64,000 bases of DNA from JAEUPI01 sp035764445 (GTDB taxonomy: Bacteria; Pseudomonadota; Gammaproteobacteria; Burkholderiales; Burkholderiaceae_C). The position numbers and the translations under genes are program-made. This document shows, piece by piece, positions 33,357 to 40,406 of the stretch (position 1 is the stretch's first letter; every line of letters starts with the position of its first letter). The notes beneath the pieces were generated by a model. That model saw nothing but the letters and a program-made list of their open reading frames with translations, was not told the DNA's origin and searched no databases. The stretch lies in NCBI GenBank assembly GCA_035764445.1, contig DASTZF010000423.1:1-64000 (forward strand), in the 5' to 3' direction.

Positions 33357-34028
33357 CTACGGGCGCAGCGAGACCAGCGCGCGCTTGGAGTCGGACACCC
33401 AGCCGAAAATGCCGCCCTGCGCCTTGATCATCTCGAGCGCGACGCGCTGGAACTCGGGGAAGTACGAGCCGACGCAGTCGGACAGCACCACGCACTCGTA
33501 GCCGCGGTCGTTGGCCTCGCGCACGGTGGTGTTGACGCACACCTCGGTGGTGACACCGCACACGATCAGCGAGTGGACACCGCGGTTGTGCAGCACCAGG
33601 TCGAGGTCGGTGGCGCAGAACGCGCCCTTGCCCGGCTTGTCGATCACCACCTCGCCGGCCTGCGGCGCGAGCTGCGGCACGATGTCGTGGCCCTTCTCGC
33701 CGCGCACCAGGATGCGTCCCATCGGGCCCGGGTCGCCGATGCGCTTGGCGCCGCGGCCGCGCACCAGCTTGGTCGGCGGGCAGTCGGCCAGATCGGGCGC
33801 GTGACCCTCGCGCGTGTGGATCACCAGCATACCCTGCTCGCGCGCTGCATCGAGCATCTTGCGGCATGGCGCGATCGTCGCTTGCAGCGGCGAGACGTCG
33901 TTGCCGAGCGCCTCGCCGAAGCCGCCCGGCTCGACGAAGTCGCGCTGCATGTCGATCATCAGCAGCGCGGTGGTCTTGGGGTCGAACTCGAACTCGTAGG
34001 GTTCGGCTTGCATCGCGGTCTTGGCCAT
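33357..34028 (-). CDS. isochorismatase-family cysteine hydrolase, biuret/ureidoacrylate type
   Basis: A 223-aa amidohydrolase (counted from the ATG at 34028). D26 in LMIDMQRDF, K131 in VIDKPGKGAF and C164 in GVTTEVCVNTT form the catalytic triad, with spacings (105, 33) close to those of biuret hydrolase BiuH (106, 33 as I recall). GVTTEVC contains the usual cis-peptide. BiuH and RutB in this family split C-N bonds of biuret and ureidoacrylate. The convergent location beside the NCS2-type permease and carbamoyltransferase operon fits a step that opens a ureide. An ATG at 34070 (GGAG before it) is an alternative; homologues usually start at the MAK chosen here. Confidence 0.88.
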   Translation of the reverse strand: MAKTAMQAEPYEFEFDPKTTALLMIDMQRDFVEPGGFGEALGNDVSPLQATIAPCRKMLDAAREQGMLVIHTREGHAPDLADCPPTKLVRGRGAKRIGDPGPMGRILVRGEKGHDIVPQLAPQAGEVVIDKPGKGAFCATDLDLVLHNRGVHSLIVCGVTTEVCVNTTVREANDRGYECVVLSDCVGSYFPEFQRVALEMIKAQGGIFGWVSDSKRALVSLRP

Positions 34029-34101
34029 GGTGCCCTCGCACTGGATGTACGCGACATCGTACCGCGGCATGCCGACTCCGTTGCCCTTTTTGGTGGCTGC
34101 C

Positions 34102-34617
34102 TCACTCGCCGCGGTCGTGCTGCGCGATCGCGGTCCCGTAGTCGCGCACGTCGCGCAGCGCGATCTCGCTCCAGCGCTGCACCTGGTCGGGCGTGATCGA
34201 CCAGTCGCTGCCGAACATCGCGGGGCCATGTCGCATCATCGCCAACGCCATCAGCGCCGACGGGGCGTCGCCGGCGTCGGCGAGCTCGGCGAAGCGGCCA
34301 TAGGCCATCGGGTATTCGCGCGCCTGGAAGGCCTGCACCGCTTGCGCCTGACGCCGCATCTGTTCGGCCCCCGCGAGCTGCATCGACTTCGTCGGGGCCA
34401 GCGCAGCGGTTGCCTTGGACATCGTGCCGACGATCAGTGCGGTCGCAATCGTCAGCCCGATCACCGCCAGCATCGGCGCGGCGGCGAGCCAGGGCCCGGT
34501 GCCGCGCCCGCGTCGCGGCGCCGGCACACGTTCGACGGCTAGGTCGGACGGCTGCGTCTGCGCCCATTCGCGGTACAGCGCGCGGTTGCTGAAGGTGACG
34601 TCTCTGTCTTGCTCCAT
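34102..34617 (-). CDS. single-pass membrane protein of unknown function
   Basis: A 171-aa protein. Residues 1-40 are polar and probably cytoplasmic. A hydrophobic helix (about 44-66, AAAPMLAVIGLTIATALIVG) is followed by a helical periplasmic part (EYPMAYGRFAELADAGDAPSALMALAMM) that looks like a Sel1/TPR-like repeat. The end is QRWSEIALRDVRDYG. I do not recognise the family. It is divergent from the regulator gene at 34791 with 173 bases between, in an AT-richer patch (34700-34730) that may hold both promoters. Confidence 0.65.
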   Translation of the reverse strand: MEQDRDVTFSNRALYREWAQTQPSDLAVERVPAPRRGRGTGPWLAAAPMLAVIGLTIATALIVGTMSKATAALAPTKSMQLAGAEQMRRQAQAVQAFQAREYPMAYGRFAELADAGDAPSALMALAMMRHGPAMFGSDWSITPDQVQRWSEIALRDVRDYGTAIAQHDRGE

Positions 34618-34790
34618 CTCGGCAGTCTCCTAGGTCGGTGTGGCGGGTCGCTCGAACGAGCGGCCGTCACTGTCGGCGAAGCCGGCGCCCGCGCTCTCAA
34701 AGCACACTGAAAAGTTCTTCAATCTGCGCAAGGGCCGTGGCCGCGTCGCTGCTAAGCTCGCGTGGCCCCGCCCTTCACGCACGACGGTTC

Positions 34791-37421
34791 ATGACCACGC
34801 CGCAGGCCGCCGCGGCCTTGCGCTTCGGCCGCTTCGAACTGCAGATCAACGAGCGGCGCCTGCTGGTGGGCGGCGAGCCCGCCACGCTCGGTGCGCGCGC
34901 GTTCGACCTGTTGCTCGCGCTGGCCGAGCGCCCGGGCCGCCTGGTGGGCAAGCGGGCGCTGCTCGAGCTGGTGTGGCCGGGCCTGGTCGTGCAGGACAAC
35001 AACCTCGCGGCGCAGATGAGCGCGCTGCGCAAGGTGATCGGTGACGACGTGATCACCACCATCCCGGGGCGCGGCTATCGCTTCGTCGCGCGGCCCGAGC
35101 CCGCGGCGCCGGGCGGTGCGGCAGCCACCGCTGCCACCGCTGGCGCCGCGGAGCCCGCCTCGACCGCACGCGCCGCGCCGCCGACCCACCTGCCGGCGGC
35201 GCTGATCGCGTTGCTCGGCCGCAGCGACGATCTGACCTCGTTGGGCGCGCTGATCGACGGCCATCGCGTGGTCACGCTGGTCGGCCCCGGCGGCATCGGC
35301 AAGTCGCTTCTGGCGCAGCATCTGCTGCACGCGCACCGCAACGCCTACCCGCACGGCGTGTGCTGGGTCGAGCTGGCGCCGGTGCACGACGCCGCCGCAC
35401 TGCCCGGTGCGATCGCCACCGCGTTGGGCGTGCAGGGCGGGCCCGGCGACCCGATGGCGCAACTCATCGGCGCGTTAGCGCCACTGACGATGCTGCTCGC
35501 ACTGGACAACGCCGAGCATCAACTGGCCGACGTCGCGCAGCTGTGCCACACGCTGCACGGCGCCTGCCCGGCGCTGCGCCTGCTCGTCACGAGCCAGGCG
35601 CCGTTGCGCATCGCCGCCGAGCGCGTGATGCGCATCGAGCCGCTCGCGGTGCCCGCCACGCCGCTGCCGGTGGCACTGGCACGAGTCTTCGGTGCGGTGG
35701 CGCTGTTCGTCGAACGCGTGCAGGCGATCGACGCGCGCTTCGAGCTCAGCGACGCCAATGCACCCGCGGTGATCGAGCTGTGCCGCACGCTCGACGGTCT
35801 GCCGTTGGCGATCGAGCTGGCCGCGGCACGCGCGCCGTTGCTCGGCGTGCCGCAGCTGCTGGCATCGATCCACCAACGGCTCCAGCTGCTGACCGCCAAC
35901 CGCAACCGCGGCGCACCCGAGCGCCAGCGCACGCTGCGCGCCGCACTGGCCTGGAGCCACGGCCTGCTGCAGGTACGCGAGCAGCAGGTGTTCAGGCGGC
36001 TCGGCGTGATGGCGGGCAGCGCATCGCTCGCCTTCATCGAGCAGGTGGTGGCCGACGAGGGCGGCGACCTCGACAGCTGGGCCGTGCTCGATGCGCTCGA
36101 TGTGTTGATCGATCGTTCGCTGGTGGCGGTGTGGGACGCGCCGGCGGGCGAGCCTTCGACCAGCGAGGCGCCGCGCTACCGGTTGCTCGAGTCGCCGCGC
36201 GCCTATGCGCTCGAGCGGCTCGACGAGGCGCGCGAGCGTCCGGCGTTGCAGCGCCGCCATGCGCTGGCGATGGCGTCGTTGTGCGATCGCGCCTACGACG
36301 ACTACTTCGGCGGTGCGATCGGCGCTGACGACTGGCTGCGCCGACTCGCCCCCGATCTCGACAACGCGCGCGACGCGCTGGCGTGGGCGCGCGCGGCGGG
36401 CGATGGCAGCACCGAGCTGACGATCGCCGCCACGCTGCTGCGCGCACTGCCGCCGTCGTTGCACGCCGATCGCATGGCGCTGGCCGACGCCTGCGAGGCG
36501 CGACTGGCGACGGTTGTGGTGCCCGCGCCGCTGCAGCAGCGTGTCCACATCGAGCTCAGTTGCGCCTGGGCCGACACGCAGAAGCTGCGCGCTCGCGACG
36601 CCGCCGCATGCGCGCTCGGCCTGGCGCGACAGCTCGACCACGAGCACGGCGATCCCTTCATGGTCTACCACGCGTTGGCGCGCTCGGCCAGCGCGCTGGC
36701 GCAAGCCGGCGACGTGGTCGCCGCACAGCCCCTGCTGCACGAACTGCAGTCGCTCGAAGACTCGGCGTGGCCGGCGCAGCGCCTGCTGTGGGGCGCCGAA
36801 GCGGCGCAGGTGATGGCGCGCCTGTGCGGCGACGCGCACGACACGCTGCAGCGCAGCCGCCGCCTGGTGGCGCTGGACCGCGCGCGCGGCAGCGGGGCGT
36901 CGATCGCGCTCGGCAACCTGATCGACCACGAGCTCGCGGCCGGCGACGCCGCGGCGGCCGCACGCAGCGGCGCCGCGCTGGTGGCTTGGTTGCAGGGCAC
37001 GCGCGACGAGTACAGCCTGGCTTTCGCGCGCATCAACCTGTGCGCAGCGCTGCTGGCGCTCGGCGACGTCGCGCAGGCGCTGACCGTCGCACAGGCGATG
37101 TGGCCACAGGCGATGCGCTTCGAGCTGCAGCACGCGGCCGCCGCCTACCTGGCCCTGCTGGCCGCGCTGCAGCAGCGGCCGCGCGCGGCGGCACGTCTGG
37201 CGGGCTACGCGCAGGCGACATACGACGCGCGGGCCGAGGCCGTCGAGGCCAACGAAGCGGTGGCGATGGGGCGCGCGCGGGCGCTGGCGGTCGCCGCGCT
37301 CGGCGAAACCGCGTTCGCACGCGCCCAGAGCGACGGTGCTACCTTGGGTGACGCCGACATCGCGCCCGTCGCGTTCGGCGACGACGACCCGGCCTCCGGG
37401 TCGCACCCGAGCTCCGCATGA
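34791..37421 (+). CDS. winged-helix/NTPase transcriptional regulator (paralogue 1)
   Basis: An 876-aa regulator. Residues 10-102 are an OmpR/PhoB-type winged helix (RFGRFELQINERRLL, NNLAAQMSALRKVIGDD, TIPGRGYRFVA). An Ala/Pro linker leads to an AAA/NB-ARC-like ATPase with the Walker A motif GPGGIGKS (165-172), a LLALDNAEH Walker B and a GLPLAIELAAAR sensor. The last 400 residues are alpha-helical repeats, likely TPR-like. Proteins of this kind have no receiver domain and probably respond to a ligand or partner through the ATPase. Its stop overlaps the next ATG by four bases. The ATG at 34791 is supported by the family N-terminus. Target unknown. Confidence 0.88.
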   Translation: MTTPQAAAALRFGRFELQINERRLLVGGEPATLGARAFDLLLALAERPGRLVGKRALLELVWPGLVVQDNNLAAQMSALRKVIGDDVITTIPGRGYRFVARPEPAAPGGAAATAATAGAAEPASTARAAPPTHLPAALIALLGRSDDLTSLGALIDGHRVVTLVGPGGIGKSLLAQHLLHAHRNAYPHGVCWVELAPVHDAAALPGAIATALGVQGGPGDPMAQLIGALAPLTMLLALDNAEHQLADVAQLCHTLHGACPALRLLVTSQAPLRIAAERVMRIEPLAVPATPLPVALARVFGAVALFVERVQAIDARFELSDANAPAVIELCRTLDGLPLAIELAAARAPLLGVPQLLASIHQRLQLLTANRNRGAPERQRTLRAALAWSHGLLQVREQQVFRRLGVMAGSASLAFIEQVVADEGGDLDSWAVLDALDVLIDRSLVAVWDAPAGEPSTSEAPRYRLLESPRAYALERLDEARERPALQRRHALAMASLCDRAYDDYFGGAIGADDWLRRLAPDLDNARDALAWARAAGDGSTELTIAATLLRALPPSLHADRMALADACEARLATVVVPAPLQQRVHIELSCAWADTQKLRARDAAACALGLARQLDHEHGDPFMVYHALARSASALAQAGDVVAAQPLLHELQSLEDSAWPAQRLLWGAEAAQVMARLCGDAHDTLQRSRRLVALDRARGSGASIALGNLIDHELAAGDAAAAARSGAALVAWLQGTRDEYSLAFARINLCAALLALGDVAQALTVAQAMWPQAMRFELQHAAAAYLALLAALQQRPRAAARLAGYAQATYDARAEAVEANEAVAMGRARALAVAALGETAFARAQSDGATLGDADIAPVAFGDDDPASGSHPSSA

Positions 37422-38497
37422 CGAGCGACCGACCAGCCACCGCGACGCCGCACAGCGGCGAGCGCATCCTCGTGCTGCGCTACCGTTTCATCGGCGACAC
37501 GCTCCTGACGGTGCCGTTCCTGCGCAACCTGCGCCGCGCCAAGCCCGACGCGCGCATCGTCTGGGTGGTCGCTCCGGGGTCGGCCGACGTGGTGGCAGGT
37601 GTTCCCTACGTCGACGAGCTGGTCCATTGGGACCCGGTGACGCGTCATGCCGAGAGCCGCGGCACGCACCGGACGTGGCGTGACAAGTGGGCCTTCATCC
37701 GCTCGCTGCGGCGGCAGCGCTTCGATCGCGCCTACGTGCTCAAGCGATCGCTGACCAGCGCGCTGATCGCGTGGCTCAGCGGCGCGCCGCAGCGCATCGG
37801 CTTCGCCACCGAAGCGCGCGGCCTGCTGCTGACGCGCAGCGTGCCCTATCGGCACGATCAGCACGAGGTGCAGAACTTCCTCGATGTGCTGCGCGCCGAC
37901 GGCGTGCCGGTGCACGACGACCACCTCGAGGCCTGGCTGAGCGCCGGCGAGCGCCTGTTCGCGAGCACGTTCCTGCACCAGCATGGCGTCGGCCCGGCCG
38001 ACCGGCTGATCGCGATCCATCCGTTTGCGACCAACAAGCCGCGCGCCTGGCACGAGGACAACTTCATCGCGTTGGCCAACCGCCTGCAGGCCGAGCACGG
38101 CGGCCGCGTCATCGTGTTCGGCGGTCCCAGCGACGCCGCCGACGCACAGGCGTTTGGCGAGCGCATCGTGCCGGCGCCGATCATTGCGGTCGGAAACACC
38201 ACGCTGCGCCAAACGATGGCACTGCTGGAGCGCTGCGAGCTGCTGGTGTGCAACGACAGCGGCATCATGCACCTCGGCGCTGCGCTGCGCCGGCCGCTGG
38301 TGGCGTTGTTCGGTCCGCAGTCGCCGGTGAAGTTCGGCCCCTGGGGTGAGCGCAGCGCGGTGGTCTACAAGCGACTGCCGTGCAGCCCGTGCCGGCAGAA
38401 GTTCTGGACCGAGTGCGAGCCGTCGGCGCGTGGCAAGCCCGCGTGCATGGAGTCGATCAGCGTCGACGACGTGATCGCCGCGGCCGCCGCTCACTGA
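37418..38497 (+). CDS. glycosyltransferase family 9 (heptosyltransferase-like)
   Basis: A 359-aa GT-B enzyme. ILVLRYRFIGDTLLTVPFLRNLRRAKPD at the start is the ADP-heptose-type opening; the C-terminal half has RLIAIHPFATNKPRAWHEDNF and LVCNDSGIMHLGAALRRPLVALFGP, the donor-binding motif with D-S-G and H. These enzymes add heptose to the lipopolysaccharide core. The end contains a CSPCRQKFWTEC pattern as in WaaF/RfaQ-like members. Its ATG overlaps the regulator stop (ATGA), so it is coupled to a regulator gene, which is unusual for a core-sugar transferase. Confidence 0.9.
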   Translation: MTSDRPATATPHSGERILVLRYRFIGDTLLTVPFLRNLRRAKPDARIVWVVAPGSADVVAGVPYVDELVHWDPVTRHAESRGTHRTWRDKWAFIRSLRRQRFDRAYVLKRSLTSALIAWLSGAPQRIGFATEARGLLLTRSVPYRHDQHEVQNFLDVLRADGVPVHDDHLEAWLSAGERLFASTFLHQHGVGPADRLIAIHPFATNKPRAWHEDNFIALANRLQAEHGGRVIVFGGPSDAADAQAFGERIVPAPIIAVGNTTLRQTMALLERCELLVCNDSGIMHLGAALRRPLVALFGPQSPVKFGPWGERSAVVYKRLPCSPCRQKFWTECEPSARGKPACMESISVDDVIAAAAAH

Positions 38498-38520
38498 CCC
38501 TCATCGAGACGGGAGACCCG

Positions 38521-39435
38521 ATGCCCACGATTCGCACCGACGACGGCGTGAACCTGTACTACGAAGAGGCCGGCAGCGGCACGCCGATCGTGTTCGTGCA
38601 CGAGTTCGCTGGCGACCACCGCAGCTGGGAGCCGCAGCTGCGGCACTTCGCGCGCACGCACCGTTGCATCGCCTACAACGCGCGCGGCTATCCGCCGAGC
38701 GACGTGCCCGAAGGCGCCGAGCGATACGAGCAGCAGCGCCAGCGCGACGACCTCGTCGCCGTGCTCGACGCCCTGCAGATCCGCCAGGCGCACGTGGTGG
38801 GTTGCTCGATGGGCGCGTTCGCGACGCTGCACTTCGGCATGCGGCACGCGACGCGCGGTGCGCAGACGCGAGCGCTGTCGCTGACGCTGGTGGGCGTCGG
38901 CTCGGGCGCGCATCCGGCCATCTACCGCGCGTGGCAGCGCGAGTGTGTCGAGCGCGCGGCGACGATCCACCGCGACGGCATGGCGCAGCTGACGGCCACC
39001 TACGGCCACGGTGCGACGCGCGTCCAGTACCTGAACAAGGACCCGCGCGGCTTCGCCGAGTTCGCGCAGCAGCTGGCGGCGCACTCGGCGGCCGGTTCGG
39101 CGTTCACGATGGAGGGCTATCAGGCGCGCCGGCCGTCGCTGTACGACCTGACCGAGCCGATGGCGGCGATCGACGTGCCGATGCTGATCGTCTGCGGCGA
39201 CGAGGACGAGCCGTGCCTCGAGGCGTCGCTGCTGATCAAGCGCGTGGTGCCCAAGGCCGGGTTGGCGATCGTGCCTTGCACCGGCCACGCGGTGAATCTC
39301 GAAGAGCCGCTGCAGTTCAATCGCCTGCTGCAGGACTTTGTGCACCAGGTCAGCCAAGGTCGATGGCCGACGCGCGACCCGCGCGCGAAGCCCGAGTCGG
39401 CCTGGGGGCCAGCGGGCCGGCCCACGGCGCGCTGA
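38521..39435 (+). CDS. alpha/beta hydrolase
   Basis: A 304-aa hydrolase. VHEFAGDHRSW (26-36) is the oxyanion loop, with E instead of the common G after H. S96 in VVGCSMGAFA is the nucleophile, D in CGDEDEPCLE and H in CTGHAVNLEEP are the partners. It belongs to the large esterase/carbon-carbon hydrolase group. The gene follows the glycosyltransferase by 23 bases with GACGGGAGACC as ribosome site, so it is in the same operon. About 25 extra residues at the end are polar. Substrate unknown. Confidence 0.87.
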   Translation: MPTIRTDDGVNLYYEEAGSGTPIVFVHEFAGDHRSWEPQLRHFARTHRCIAYNARGYPPSDVPEGAERYEQQRQRDDLVAVLDALQIRQAHVVGCSMGAFATLHFGMRHATRGAQTRALSLTLVGVGSGAHPAIYRAWQRECVERAATIHRDGMAQLTATYGHGATRVQYLNKDPRGFAEFAQQLAAHSAAGSAFTMEGYQARRPSLYDLTEPMAAIDVPMLIVCGDEDEPCLEASLLIKRVVPKAGLAIVPCTGHAVNLEEPLQFNRLLQDFVHQVSQGRWPTRDPRAKPESAWGPAGRPTAR

Positions 39436-39443
39436 GGCGAGGC

Positions 39444-40382
39444 CTAGCGAATCAGGTTGACGTAGTAGTCGAGCTGCGACGCGTTGGCCCAGTAGCCGCC
39501 GTGCGAGAACACGTGCAGCTCGGGGTTCATGATGGTCGCCGAATTGGGGCTGAAGTCGTGCAGCTCGAAGGCGAAGCTCTCCGTGCCTTGACTCACCTCG
39601 CCGACTCGCCGCGCCAGCGACACCAGCGGGTCCATCGACTCCGGGCCGCAGAAACCGAGCGCGGCGTCGGACTCGTTGATGCGGAACGGACCGCCGAGCA
39701 CGTCGTCCGCGCGCGAGGCCGAGATGTGCAGCAGGCGCATGCCGAACGCAGCCTCCGGAAAGTGGTACTCCTCCCAGCGGTGCGGGCGCTCGAACACGTC
39801 GTCCTCCACCGAAGCGGCCAGCAGCAATGTCCGGTCGACACGCAGTGTGCCCTTGCCGCGGAACAGCCGCTCGCCGAGGATCGCGCCTGCACGCAGCGCC
39901 ACGTGCGCGCCCAGCGAATGGGTGATGATCGACCAGCGCGCAGCGTTGGCCTGGCTCAGCAGCTCGTACAGCGCAACGCCCGACATTTGCGCGTACTCCT
40001 GCGCGTCATCGAAGTGGATCGTCCCAGTGTCGCCTGGCCACGTGAACAGCAAGTAAGCCAGGGTCGTCGGGTTCACCCCGTCGCGTTGTAGCGCGCCCTG
40101 CAGCTTCGAGAAGAGATCGTGCGCCTCGTCGAGGCATTCCTGCGACGTGAGGTTGTAGCCGTGCACGAACACCACCACGTTCTTGCCCGTGAGGTCGGCC
40201 AGGCCGCCGGTTGCAAAGCGGAACGTGCCGTGCACTGCAAAGTCCGGTTCCTTGTTCTCGGCGTTCGTCGCGCCGCGGCAGCCGGCCACCACGAAGGCCT
40301 GCGGCAGTCCGGCGACTGCGTTGGCGACGGCCTCCGGGGATGGCATCGCGCGCGGTGTCTGACGCTTGACGTGCTTGCCCAT
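39444..40382 (-). CDS. DUF900-type alpha/beta hydrolase
   Basis: A 312-aa hydrolase. VVVFVHGYNLTSQEC (VHGYN at 73-77) is the characteristic opening of DUF900 proteins. S156 in SIITHSLGAHV is the nucleophile; the LHVFSHGGYWAN near the end carries the catalytic H. The FTWPGDTGTIHFDDAQEY segment also fits the family. No signal peptide is seen. It is convergent with the hydrolase at 38521 with only eight bases between stops, and 24 bases downstream of the regulator gene on its own strand, so it is probably in that transcript. Confidence 0.85.
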   Translation of the reverse strand: MGKHVKRQTPRAMPSPEAVANAVAGLPQAFVVAGCRGATNAENKEPDFAVHGTFRFATGGLADLTGKNVVVFVHGYNLTSQECLDEAHDLFSKLQGALQRDGVNPTTLAYLLFTWPGDTGTIHFDDAQEYAQMSGVALYELLSQANAARWSIITHSLGAHVALRAGAILGERLFRGKGTLRVDRTLLLAASVEDDVFERPHRWEEYHFPEAAFGMRLLHISASRADDVLGGPFRINESDAALGFCGPESMDPLVSLARRVGEVSQGTESFAFELHDFSPNSATIMNPELHVFSHGGYWANASQLDYYVNLIR

Positions 40383-40406
40383 GGGTCCTCCTCGTGAGTG
40401 ATGCCG

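Noticed and set aside
31801..34041. A 746-codon minus-strand frame across the permease and cysteine-hydrolase genes
   Set aside because: It covers the permease in antisense and the cysteine hydrolase in another frame; its sequence is rich in Arg, Asp and His repeats without any motif.
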